From the NCBI GenBank assembly GCA_013288325.1, contig JABDCB010000021.1, forward strand, positions 1 through 43,630: a DNA stretch of 43,630 nt, written 5' to 3'. The position numbers and the translations under genes were made by a program. The DNA is from Bacteroidota bacterium (GTDB lineage Bacteria > Bacteroidota > Bacteroidia > Palsa-965). The notes beneath the pieces were generated by a model. It made no database searches. It had not been told where the DNA came from and saw nothing but the letters and a program-made list of their open reading frames with translations. Positions 1-7,950 of this stretch are shown here, piece by piece. The first letter of the stretch is position 1. Each line of letters begins with the position of its first letter.

Positions 1-410
1 GTTTAACAGACATGCAGGCGGCTCTTGGTAGTTCTCAACTTGCAAGAGCTGATGAAGGAATAAAACGAAGAAAGGAAATAGCATCTGTTTATGATAATGC
101 ATTTGAAAATACAAATGTGAACACGCCTGCGTTAAAACAAGATATAGGGCATGCTTATCACTTGTATATTATACAAGTAGAGGATCGGCTGGGTCTCTAT
201 AACCACTTACGGAGCAAAGACATATTTGCCCAGGTACATTACATCCCCCTTCATCTGATGCCGTATTATAGAAATCTTGGGCATAAAAAAGGTGATTACC
301 CAATAGCCGAAAAATATTATGAATCTTGTTTGAGTATACCCATGTATCCTTCTTTAGAAAAGGGGGAACAGGATTTTGTAATAAGAGAAATTTGTAATTA
401 TTGCAAATAA
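1..410 (+). CDS. pseC: UDP-4-amino-sugar aminotransferase PseC, C-terminal part (cut by window edge)
   Basis: This is the 3' end of a DegT/DnrJ/EryC1/StrS-family PLP aminotransferase; the open frame runs in from the left edge, reading LTDMQAALGSSQL. The 'MQAALG..QL' segment followed by a Lys/Arg-rich 'IKRRKEIASVYD' helix and 'HYIPLHLMPYYR' is the usual C-terminal half of these sugar aminotransferases. The PLP lysine lies upstream, outside the window. In pseudaminic acid synthesis PseC transaminates the 4-keto intermediate to UDP-4-amino-4,6-dideoxy-AltNAc. The pseC assignment rests on the downstream pseG and pseI genes; an aminotransferase for another 4-amino sugar is the alternative. The next gene starts one base after its stop codon. 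Confidence 0.72.
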   Translation, partial: LTDMQAALGSSQLARADEGIKRRKEIASVYDNAFENTNVNTPALKQDIGHAYHLYIIQVEDRLGLYNHLRSKDIFAQVHYIPLHLMPYYRNLGHKKGDYPIAEKYYESCLSIPMYPSLEKGEQDFVIREICNYCK

Positions 411-411
411 A

Positions 412-951
412 ATGATTACTCCAGTTCTTCAATCGGAAAGAATATTGCTGAAACCTGTATCCATGGATCACTGCAGCGATTTTTATGTTTCATGGATGAA
501 CGATCCGGAAGTCAACCTCTATCTGGAGTCAGGTGGGGACTATTCTTTGGATTTATTGAAAAATTATCTGCATGAGGCCCTCATGAAGAAAGACGTTTTG
601 TTTTGGGCTATTCATCTTAGATCGTCAGGGAAGCATATTGGAAATGTCAAAATTGACCCAATTTATCCTAGACATTACCGCGGAGAGCTTGGTATTCTCT
701 TAGGCGATAAAACAGAATGGGGAAAGGGCTATGGGAGAGAAGCAACAAGCCTTACGATCCGTTATTTTTTTGATCAACTGAAATACAATAAACTTACACT
801 GGGTGTTATTGAAGGCAATGAGGCCGCTATTCGTTTGTACGCAAGTCTCGGGTTTAATCTGGAAGGCACTTTTAGACAACATGGGTATTATGGTGAAAAA
901 ATGTGCGATTTATACCGTATGGCAATATTTAATCCTGATTTCAAACAGTGA
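412..951 (+). CDS. pseH: GNAT N-acetyltransferase, PseH-like
   Basis: A 179-residue RimJ/RimL-type GNAT protein. The segment 'TEWGKGYGREAT' near residues 102-113 is the acetyl-CoA pyrophosphate-binding loop (R/Q-x-x-G-x-G/A type), and 'NEAAIRLYASLGF' near residues 135-148 is the usual GNAT motif B helix. Its place directly after pseC and before pseG suggests that it acetylates the 4-amino group of the UDP-altrosamine intermediate, the PseH step. Sequence alone would only support 'GNAT acetyltransferase', so the pseH symbol is contextual. Its stop overlaps the GTG start of the next gene by four bases. Confidence 0.62.
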   Translation: MITPVLQSERILLKPVSMDHCSDFYVSWMNDPEVNLYLESGGDYSLDLLKNYLHEALMKKDVLFWAIHLRSSGKHIGNVKIDPIYPRHYRGELGILLGDKTEWGKGYGREATSLTIRYFFDQLKYNKLTLGVIEGNEAAIRLYASLGFNLEGTFRQHGYYGEKMCDLYRMAIFNPDFKQ

Positions 952-1811
952 ATAAAAGCAGGTTTATACTTGGCTCTGCTCAACTGGGTTTGAACTACGG
1001 CATCAATAACGTTGTCGGTAAACCAACACCTGACGAGGCCCTGGAGTTATTAAGAGAAGCAAGACTTAAGGGGATAAGGGTCTTGGATACTGCAGAGGGT
1101 TATGGAACAGCTCAGGAAATAATAGGAGTGTTTCAGCATGCGAATGGCAAGCCATTTCTGGTGAATACAAAGTTCAGTGTGTCGGACGAGAGTTTGTCGA
1201 ATCAAGCTAAAGAAGCGCTGGAGACCTTAAATACGGAATTCATTAATGTTTATTTCTATCACAGATTTCATGATTTCGTACAATATCCAGAAATAAAAAT
1301 GGAGTTGATTAAATTGAAAGGGGAAGGAGTGATAAAATACTGTGGAATATCAGTTTATGATAATGATCAGTTAAAGATTGCAGCGGAGGATAAAACGATT
1401 GATGTGATTCAAGTGCCATTTAACCTACTTGATAATTTTACCCAGAAGGGGGCATTATTGATAAAAGCAAAGGAAATGGGGAAAGTGATCCAGGCGAGAT
1501 CTGTTTTTTTGCAAGGTTTGTTCTTTAAAAATGAAGAAACATATCCGATCAAACTTGAACCCTTGAAGAAATATGTTCGCATGCTCAAATCAATTGCACT
1601 TGAGAGTTCATTAGATATGGCTTCGTTGGCTTTGGCGTATGTATTTTCGAGACCGGAAATTGATGAAGTTGTTATAGGAATCGATAATACGGAACAGTTG
1701 AATCTAAATCTGAATCAGTCGGAAATAAAATTAGAAAGTGAAATTGTTAAAATCATTGAAAGCATTATGGTTCATCCAGTTAACCTCTTATACCCCACTA
1801 ACTGGTCATGA
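948..1811 (+). CDS. Aldo/keto reductase in nonulosonic-acid locus
   Basis: A 287-residue NADP-type aldo/keto reductase. The TIM-barrel signature is intact: 'RVLDTAEGYG' supplies the catalytic Asp and Tyr, 'FLVNTKF' the Lys, and 'VYFYHRFHDF' the His. 'YCGISVYD' and 'IQVPFNLLD' are typical later AKR strands. The start is a GTG overlapping the previous stop (GTGA). The gene is not one of the core PseB-C-H-G-I-F enzymes. It may reduce a keto or aldehyde intermediate for a modified sugar or its acyl substituent, but the substrate cannot be read from the sequence. It overlaps the next gene by ATGA. Confidence 0.85.
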   Translation: MNKSRFILGSAQLGLNYGINNVVGKPTPDEALELLREARLKGIRVLDTAEGYGTAQEIIGVFQHANGKPFLVNTKFSVSDESLSNQAKEALETLNTEFINVYFYHRFHDFVQYPEIKMELIKLKGEGVIKYCGISVYDNDQLKIAAEDKTIDVIQVPFNLLDNFTQKGALLIKAKEMGKVIQARSVFLQGLFFKNEETYPIKLEPLKKYVRMLKSIALESSLDMASLALAYVFSRPEIDEVVIGIDNTEQLNLNLNQSEIKLESEIVKIIESIMVHPVNLLYPTNWS

Positions 1812-3895
1812 AGATTATTGCAGTAACACAAGCTCGCTACGGATCCAGCAGGTTACCTGGTAAGGTACTCCTGAAAATAAAGGGTAAGACCCTGCTGCAA
1901 TTGCATCTGGAAAGGGCGATCCGATCAAAGCGCATTAATGGTCTTATCGTGGCCACTACAATGGAGAAGGAGTCGGATGAGATTGTCGCTATTGCGGAAA
2001 AGGCAGGCTGTAAGACATTTAGAGGAGATTTGAATGATGTCCTGGATCGTTTTTATCAGGCATTGAAGGATATGCAGCCAGATTATGTTGTCAGGATTAC
2101 TTCGGATTGTCCACTGATAGATCCTGTATTAATCGATGAGATCATTGATGTGTGCATAAAAGGCAATTACGATTATTGCAGTAATACCCTGCTACCTAGA
2201 TTTCCGGATGGTGTGGATGTAGAGGTCATGAAGTTTTCAGCCTTAGAAATGGCCTGGAAAGAAAGCATGCTACCTGCAGAAAGAGAACATGTAACACCCT
2301 TTATACGCAACCATTCGGATTATTTCGGAGGAAAACTGTTTAGAAGTTATAATGTTGGCAACGACAAAGACTATTCGGACTATAGATTAACGGTTGATGA
2401 AAAGAGTGACTTTGAGCTTGTTTCTGAATTGGTAAATGCAGTGGGGGAGGAATGTAGCTGGCAGGAATATATTGCTTATCTGAAAATGCATCCGGCTCTT
2501 ATCGGATTGAATTCAAATATTAAACGAAACGAGGGACTTATGAAAACTGAAAAAGCCAATCCCGTTGTATTAAGAAATATCAGCAATTTCAAAAGATCGG
2601 ATGAATACAGGGCCAAAATTCATAATCTGATTCCCGGTGGGGCTCATACCTATACGAAAGGCGATGATCAGTTTCCTCAGCTTTCACCGGCAGCTATATC
2701 GCATGGTAAAGGAGCTTATGTATGGGATATAGACAAAAATAAATTTTTGGATTGTTCCATGGGTTTAACTTCTGTTAGCCTTGGGCATGCATATGAACCT
2801 GTGCTTAAAAAAGTCAGAGAAGAACTGGAGAAAGGTGTTAATTTTCAGAGACCTTCCTATATTGAAGCTGAAATGGCGGAAAATTTTTTATCACTCCTCC
2901 CTCAGCATGATATGATCAAGTTTGCAAAAAATGGCTCTATCGTAACCACAGCAGCTGTAAAATTGGCAAGGGCTTATACCAATCGTAAATTGGTTGCGTT
3001 TCCAGGGGATCATCCTTTCTACTCTTATGATGATTGGTTTATTGGGAAAACAGCTTGTAGTTTTGGAGTGCCGGAGGAGATCAGTGCTCTGTCAGTTACT
3101 TATCAGGGAGATAACCTGGAGTCGTTAAAACAACTTTTTGAGAAATATCCAGGACAAATAGCCTGTGTTATTTCGGAGCCAGAACGTAATTGGGGGCTCC
3201 CGGAAGGATATCTTCAGAAGGCGATTGAACTGACACATCAAAACGGAGCTCTCTATATTGCGGATGAAATGATTACCGGATTTAAAACCGATTTTCCTGG
3301 ATCTATCAGTAAGTATGCAGTAACACCTGATATGGCAACGTGGGGCAAAGGAATAGCCAATGGATTCTCTTTCTGTGCATTGACTGGGATAAAAGAAGTA
3401 ATGGAGCTGGGAGGAATACGAAACAGCGGAAAGGAAAAGATTTTTCTTACTTCTACAACCCATGGCGGTGAAACGCATTGTATTGCGGCAGGACTTGCCA
3501 CAATACATGAGTTTCAAACAAAAGGGATTATCAAGCATAATCAAGGGATAGGGAGGTATTTTATTGAAATATGTAAACAAGCAATTCAAGCCAATAAACT
3601 TTCCAATGAGGTGGAAATAGCACCGTGTGAATGGATGCCGGTCTTTTTATTCCGGGATGCTAAAAAGGAAATATCTTTAGGATTAAGAACCTTAATGATG
3701 CAGGAAATGATAAAAAGAGGGGTGTTGTTTCAGGGAGCTTTCGTGCCTTGTTTTAGTCATGAAAACAATGATATTGAATATTTTGGGGATGCGCTGAATG
3801 AGTCGCTAAAAATCTATTTAAAGGGATTGGAAAGCGGGTATGAAAAATATTTAATTGGGACTCCGACAAAGCCTGTATTTAGAAAGTATATATGA
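1808..3895 (+). CDS. Fusion protein: SpsF/PseF-like cytidylyltransferase plus class-III (GSA-aminomutase-like) aminotransferase
   Basis: A 695-residue two-domain protein. Residues 1 to about 240 are a nucleotidyltransferase of the SpsF/CMP-sugar synthase type: 'QARYGSSRLPGKVL' is the nucleotide-binding signature, followed by 'RITSDCPLIDP'. This domain ends with the family's usual tail 'NIKRNEG' near residue 240. Residues about 255-690 are a class-III PLP aminotransferase resembling glutamate-1-semialdehyde aminomutase, with 'ADEMITGF' and the presumed PLP lysine K514 in 'WGKGIANG'. An in-frame ATG at 2540, preceded by GAGGGA, sits exactly at the domain border and could give a free aminotransferase. 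The first domain probably makes the CMP-activated nonulosonic acid. The aminotransferase substrate is unknown. ATGA overlaps occur at both ends. Confidence 0.85.
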   Translation: MKIIAVTQARYGSSRLPGKVLLKIKGKTLLQLHLERAIRSKRINGLIVATTMEKESDEIVAIAEKAGCKTFRGDLNDVLDRFYQALKDMQPDYVVRITSDCPLIDPVLIDEIIDVCIKGNYDYCSNTLLPRFPDGVDVEVMKFSALEMAWKESMLPAEREHVTPFIRNHSDYFGGKLFRSYNVGNDKDYSDYRLTVDEKSDFELVSELVNAVGEECSWQEYIAYLKMHPALIGLNSNIKRNEGLMKTEKANPVVLRNISNFKRSDEYRAKIHNLIPGGAHTYTKGDDQFPQLSPAAISHGKGAYVWDIDKNKFLDCSMGLTSVSLGHAYEPVLKKVREELEKGVNFQRPSYIEAEMAENFLSLLPQHDMIKFAKNGSIVTTAAVKLARAYTNRKLVAFPGDHPFYSYDDWFIGKTACSFGVPEEISALSVTYQGDNLESLKQLFEKYPGQIACVISEPERNWGLPEGYLQKAIELTHQNGALYIADEMITGFKTDFPGSISKYAVTPDMATWGKGIANGFSFCALTGIKEVMELGGIRNSGKEKIFLTSTTHGGETHCIAAGLATIHEFQTKGIIKHNQGIGRYFIEICKQAIQANKLSNEVEIAPCEWMPVFLFRDAKKEISLGLRTLMMQEMIKRGVLFQGAFVPCFSHENNDIEYFGDALNESLKIYLKGLESGYEKYLIGTPTKPVFRKYI

Positions 3896-4905
3896 AACGG
3901 ATCGTTTTAAGGGCAGATGGCAACAATAAGATAGGCTTGGGGCATATTTACAGGCTGGCTGCTCTTGGCGAGATGTTGAAAAATGATTTTGAATGCAGAT
4001 TTGCCATAGACCAACCTGCTCCATTTATTATTGAAATGATACAGAAAACCGGAATTGATCTTATTACTTTTAATTCAGGCCTTCAAAGTAAGGTCCCGGA
4101 TCAAATTTCGCCCGGAGAAGAGATTCCGTTTGATCTCGGAAGTTATCTCAAAGGAGATGAGATTGTGGTAATGGATGGGTATTTATTCGGAAAAGAATAT
4201 CAATTGAGCAGCCGTAAGGCAGCTTCGGCTGTGGTTTGCATTGACGACTATGCAAAAGACGAGTATTTTGCTGATCTGGTATTAAACCATGCCCCGGGAC
4301 TTAATATTTCTGAGCTTAAAGTACAGTCTTATACCACTATTAAGACAGGACTTGATTATGCAATGATCCGCCCGGTATTTTTTAGCCCTTTTTCATGCGT
4401 TGAAGAAAGAACAAAGACTGTATTTATTTGTCTTGGGGGGGCGGATATGAAAGGATATACCTTGCAAATTTTGAAATACCTGTTGTCTGGAGGTGATTTT
4501 TCTAAAATACATATTTTATGTTCCCCTGCTTTTAGTAAAGAATTATTGGAACAATTAATACAAAAGGCACTGGAGAATACTTCTGTTAATTTGCATTTTA
4601 ACCTGAATGCGGACGAATTGGTGTGTCTGATAGATAGCTGCACCTATGCTTTCGTTTCAGCCAGCACTGTTTTATTGGAAGTTTGGTCCAGGGGCCTTAA
4701 GTGTTACACAGGATATTACACCGAAAATCAGAAAAATATTTATAAAGGGTTTGTGGATAGTAAAATGGCTATTGGGTTGGGTCATTTTGGTGAACTGACA
4801 TCAGACAGGTTCAATATGGTGTTGGAGAAGACAACTGGCCCCATAGTAAATAAGGTTCCACTTCAGTCAAAAGATAATTTAGTTAAGGCATTCGCTCAGT
4901 TATGA
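3892..4905 (+). CDS. pseG: UDP-2,4-diacetamido-2,4,6-trideoxy-beta-L-altropyranose hydrolase PseG
   Basis: 337 residues. The N-terminus 'RADGNNKIGLGHIYR' is the PseG hallmark, a GT-B-fold hydrolase with the catalytic His in the GLGH loop. Also typical are 'VVMDGYLFG', 'VVCIDDYA', 'LNHAPG', 'CLGGADMKG' and, near the C-terminus, 'SASTVLLEVWSRG'. PseG removes UDP from the acetylated altrosamine to release the free hexose for PseI in the cytoplasm. The gene is coupled by ATGA overlaps to the fusion gene upstream and the formyltransferase downstream. A run of seven G lies in its coding sequence at 4435-4441. Confidence 0.9.
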   Translation: MKRIVLRADGNNKIGLGHIYRLAALGEMLKNDFECRFAIDQPAPFIIEMIQKTGIDLITFNSGLQSKVPDQISPGEEIPFDLGSYLKGDEIVVMDGYLFGKEYQLSSRKAASAVVCIDDYAKDEYFADLVLNHAPGLNISELKVQSYTTIKTGLDYAMIRPVFFSPFSCVEERTKTVFICLGGADMKGYTLQILKYLLSGGDFSKIHILCSPAFSKELLEQLIQKALENTSVNLHFNLNADELVCLIDSCTYAFVSASTVLLEVWSRGLKCYTGYYTENQKNIYKGFVDSKMAIGLGHFGELTSDRFNMVLEKTTGPIVNKVPLQSKDNLVKAFAQL

Positions 4906-5537
4906 AAGTACAATTATTATGTGATTCGGTAAGTTCATGGATAATTCCATATGCACAAAACCTTGCGAAAGATTTGGTCAAACAGGGCTATGAAGCAATT
5001 TTATTGACAGAACAAAAGGATGTTGTTAGCGGTGATATTCTTATCTTATTATCGTGTGAACAGCTTTTCAAGAAATTAAATCTGAATAAACATAATCTTG
5101 TTATTCATGAAAGTGATCTCCCTAAGGGAAAGGGTTGGTCCCCGCTGACCTGGCAAGTATTGGAAGGAAAGCACAGGATACCTGTCACTTTGTTTGAAGC
5201 GGAAGAGCATGTTGATTCAGGTCCAGTTTATAATCAGGTTTTCATAGAATTGGATGGAACCGAATTGATTGATGAACTGAGAACAAAGCAGTTTGAAGCA
5301 ACCAGAATTCTTATTGTCGACTTTATTCAAAAGTATCCGGATATAGTACCCGTTGCGCAACAAGGATTGTCGTCATTTTATTCAAGGCGGAGACCTGTGG
5401 ATAGCTTGCTGGATATATCTAAGCCTTTACAAGAGCAGTTTAACCTGCTAAGAGTGTGTGATAATGAAAGATATCCGGCTTATTTTGAGCAGAACGGAGT
5501 GAAGTATATTCTAAAAATATATAAAGTATCAGAATGA
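4902..5537 (+). CDS. Formyltransferase-family protein (sugar N-formyltransferase-like), first copy
   Basis: 211 residues with a Formyl_trans_N-type core. 'VIHESDLPKGKGWSPLTW' near residues 67-84 matches the H-x-S-x-LP...G...P loop of methionyl-tRNA and sugar formyltransferases, and 'HVDSGPV' carries the matching Asp (D105). His69 and Asp105 of the classical Asn-x-His...Asp triad are present, but the Asn position is Val67. The protein is too short for a tRNA formyltransferase and lacks its C-terminal domain. Located between pseG and pseI, it most likely formylates an amino group of the nonulosonic acid or its precursor. This is an inference; the donor would be N10-formyl-tetrahydrofolate. ATGA overlaps occur on both sides. 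Confidence 0.72.
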   Translation: MKVQLLCDSVSSWIIPYAQNLAKDLVKQGYEAILLTEQKDVVSGDILILLSCEQLFKKLNLNKHNLVIHESDLPKGKGWSPLTWQVLEGKHRIPVTLFEAEEHVDSGPVYNQVFIELDGTELIDELRTKQFEATRILIVDFIQKYPDIVPVAQQGLSSFYSRRRPVDSLLDISKPLQEQFNLLRVCDNERYPAYFEQNGVKYILKIYKVSE

Positions 5538-6577
5538 AAAATATTATTATAAATGGTGTTGAAATTGGTTCTGGAAAAAAACCTTTTATTATCGCCGAAA
5601 TGTCTGCGAATCATAATCAATCACTGGAACGTGCATTGGAAATTGTAGATGCCGCCGCCGCCGCCGGAGCAAGTGCAATAAAATTACAGACTTACACCCC
5701 CGATACAATGACAATTCCTGGCGCGAAAGTTATTCAGGACGATAAGTCATTATGGAACGGAAGGGAATTGTATGATCTTTATAAAGAAGCATATACACCT
5801 TGGGAGTGGCATGCACCACTATTTGAAAGAGCACGTGCTAAAGGGCTGATCCCCTTCAGCACTCCTTTTGATGAAAGTGCAGTTGATTTTTTAGAAACAC
5901 TGAACGTAGGGGCCTATAAAATAGCTTCATTTGAAAATACCGATTGGCCATTGCTGAAAAAGGTTGCCTTATCCGGAAAACCTATAATCATGTCTACAGG
6001 AGCAGCTACTTTAGGGGACCTTGAAGAAGGTGTGGGGGTGTTGAGGGCGAATGGTTGCAAAGATTTAATTCTGCTAAAGTGCACCAGCTCTTATCCTTCG
6101 ACACCAGAAAGTACCAACTTGAAGACAATTCCTCACCTGCGTGAAATGTTCAATTGTCATGTGGGACTATCTGATCATACCATGGGTATAGGAGTTGCCG
6201 TTGCTGCCATTGCGTTAGGAGCTGTCGTGATTGAAAAGCATTTTACGTTGAGAAGAGCTGATGGTGGAGTGGACAGCGTTTTTTCGATTGAACCAGAAGA
6301 ACTTAAAAGTCTTGTTGTTGAGTCAGAGAGGGCTTTCCAGGCAATGGGTAATATTTCTTACGGAGTTCTGGATGCAGAGAAGAAGACGACTTTGTTCAAG
6401 AGATCCTTATTTGTTGTTAAGGATATAAAGGCTGGTGAATGTTTTACAAAAGAAAATGTCCGAGTTATAAGACCTTCGGACGGTATGAAGCCTAAATTCT
6501 ATGAGTCTGTTATTGGGAAAAAAGCATCAAAGGACATAGTTAAAGGAACACCACTGACATGGGAAATTCTGTTTTAA
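5534..6577 (+). CDS. pseI: Pseudaminic acid synthase PseI
   Basis: 347 residues of the NeuB family. N-terminal TIM barrel: 'IIAEMSANHNQSLERALEI', 'AIKLQTYTPDT', 'PFSTPFDESAVDFLE', 'KIASFE', 'KCTSSYPS', 'GLSDHTMG' and 'EKHFTL'. A C-terminal SAF/antifreeze-like domain covers about residues 285-347 ('SLFVVKDIKAGE...'). PseI condenses phosphoenolpyruvate with 2,4-diacetamido-2,4,6-trideoxy-L-altrose to give pseudaminic acid. The YTPDTMT segment and close linkage to PseG favour PseI over NeuB or LegI. A (GCC)-rich run at 5650-5665 encodes an Ala stretch. The last 19 bases overlap the next gene. Confidence 0.9.
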   Translation: MKNIIINGVEIGSGKKPFIIAEMSANHNQSLERALEIVDAAAAAGASAIKLQTYTPDTMTIPGAKVIQDDKSLWNGRELYDLYKEAYTPWEWHAPLFERARAKGLIPFSTPFDESAVDFLETLNVGAYKIASFENTDWPLLKKVALSGKPIIMSTGAATLGDLEEGVGVLRANGCKDLILLKCTSSYPSTPESTNLKTIPHLREMFNCHVGLSDHTMGIGVAVAAIALGAVVIEKHFTLRRADGGVDSVFSIEPEELKSLVVESERAFQAMGNISYGVLDAEKKTTLFKRSLFVVKDIKAGECFTKENVRVIRPSDGMKPKFYESVIGKKASKDIVKGTPLTWEILF

Positions 6578-7248
6578 CATACATTCTGGTTACCGACAAG
6601 CCTTGGCATGATCAACTTTTTAATGATCTTTCAAAGCTTGTGCCCGGTAATTGGATCAGGATCCAGAGGAAGGAAGATTTTACATGCGAGCGCTTGATTT
6701 CTTTAGCACCTAAATGGGTATTTATACCTCATTGGTCTGAAATAATTCAAAACGATGTGTTTTCTGGATTTACATGTGTGGTTTTTCACATGACTGATTT
6801 GCCTTTTGGTCGCGGCGGGAGTCCTTTACAAAACCTAATTCTAAGGGGACATAAGGATACTATGATATCGGCAATCAAAGTGGACAAAGGTATTGACACT
6901 GGTGATATTTATTTGAAGAGGCCATTGTCACTTTCCGGTACAGCAAGAGAAATATTTGAAAGATCAGCAGAAGTAATTAGAGAAATGATAAGGGTGATCA
7001 TTTATGAAGAGCCGGCTCCGGTTCCTCAAAATGGAATTATTACCGTTTTTAAGAGAAGAACTCCGTGTGAAGGAGATATTAGTCAATTAAAGGAAATAAG
7101 TACAGTGTTCGATTATATTAGAATGCTTGATTGCGAGGGTTACCCATCAGCTTTTATCGAAACAGAATACTTCAAAATGGAATTTACAAATGCTTCCCTT
7201 TCTGGAGGCGAAAATCTTTCTGCCAATGTTAGAATCACTAAGAAGTAA
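6559..7248 (+). CDS. Formyltransferase-family protein (sugar N-formyltransferase-like), second copy
   Basis: 229 residues, a second Formyl_trans_N-type protein in the same operon. The key loop is 'VVFHMTDLPFGRGGSPLQNL' (residues 74-93, with His77) and the Asp is in 'KGIDTGDIYL' (D113). As in the first copy, the residue two before His is Val (V75) instead of the usual Asn. This SPLQNLI subtype is common in surface-carbohydrate clusters. The two copies differ in length and loop sequence, so they are unlikely to be a recent tandem duplication. A role in N-formylation of a nonulosonic acid or another amino sugar is inferred. It overlaps the end of pseI by 19 bases and the PIG-L gene by about 23. 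Confidence 0.72.
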   Translation: MGNSVLTYILVTDKPWHDQLFNDLSKLVPGNWIRIQRKEDFTCERLISLAPKWVFIPHWSEIIQNDVFSGFTCVVFHMTDLPFGRGGSPLQNLILRGHKDTMISAIKVDKGIDTGDIYLKRPLSLSGTAREIFERSAEVIREMIRVIIYEEPAPVPQNGIITVFKRRTPCEGDISQLKEISTVFDYIRMLDCEGYPSAFIETEYFKMEFTNASLSGGENLSANVRITKK

Positions 7249-7936
7249 GAAAATAATGATTGTTGTAGCGCATCCTGATGATGAGCTGCTTGGATTGGGT
7301 GCTTCCATGAACAGATTAATTGCAGAATATGGAGTTAATACGCATGTAGTTATTCTCGGAGAAGGGGTTACTTCCAGAGCTGATAAACGAGACCTCGAAC
7401 TATGGAAAAAACAGCTGGTTTTGCATCGTCAGAATATTCATCAGGCTCAGGCTGCCGTTGGATATCACAGTGTTTCTATCCATGACTTTCCTGATAATCG
7501 TTTCGATGAAGTCGGATTGTTGGATATTATTAAAGTGGTGGAAAAGGAAAAGAAGGATTTTGACCCTGAAATTATTTTTACACACCATGGCGGTGATTTG
7601 AATGTCGATCATCAGAAGACGTTTGAGTCCGTAGTTACCGCATGCAGGCCTATGAAAGAGGAAAAGGTAAAAGGTATAATTACTTTTGAGACTCCTTCGG
7701 GAACGGAATGGAGAGCTTCCTCTGATCCACGGCACTTTATTCCTAATTTTTTTGTTTCTGTATCGGAAGCAAATGTGCTGGCGAAAATTAAGGGAATGGA
7801 AAGTTATGAGCTAGAACGACGCGACTACCCTCATCCAAGATCTCCTAAGGCACTAATGATTCAGTCACAAAGGTGGGGTGTTGCGATAGGGAGCATGTAT
7901 GCAGAAGCTTTCTGCTTGATTAGAGGTGTTTTGTAA
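7226..7936 (+). CDS. PIG-L/LmbE-family N-deacetylase
   Basis: About 236 residues from the ATG at 7226. The frame stays open upstream to 7127, but that part lies inside the preceding formyltransferase gene and lacks family similarity. 'IMIVVAHPDDE' (His16, Asp18, Asp19 of this start) and 'THHGGDLNVDHQ' are the two zinc-binding motifs of PIG-L/LmbE metal-dependent deacetylases. These enzymes remove N-acetyl groups from GlcNAc-type or other amino sugars. Next to two formyltransferases this suggests an acetyl-for-formyl exchange on the sugar, or processing of a precursor. An alternative start is ATG 7256, just before the HPDDE strand. Confidence 0.85.
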   Translation: MLESLRSKKIMIVVAHPDDELLGLGASMNRLIAEYGVNTHVVILGEGVTSRADKRDLELWKKQLVLHRQNIHQAQAAVGYHSVSIHDFPDNRFDEVGLLDIIKVVEKEKKDFDPEIIFTHHGGDLNVDHQKTFESVVTACRPMKEEKVKGIITFETPSGTEWRASSDPRHFIPNFFVSVSEANVLAKIKGMESYELERRDYPHPRSPKALMIQSQRWGVAIGSMYAEAFCLIRGVL

Positions 7937-7950
7937 TAAGGATAAAGTGT

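Noticed and set aside
3125-3589. 154-residue protein on the - strand
   Set aside because: It is antisense to the aminotransferase domain, with no motif or promoter.
7127-7225. Longer N-terminus for the PIG-L deacetylase
   Set aside because: It lies within the preceding formyltransferase gene, and the family begins shortly before the HPDDE strand.
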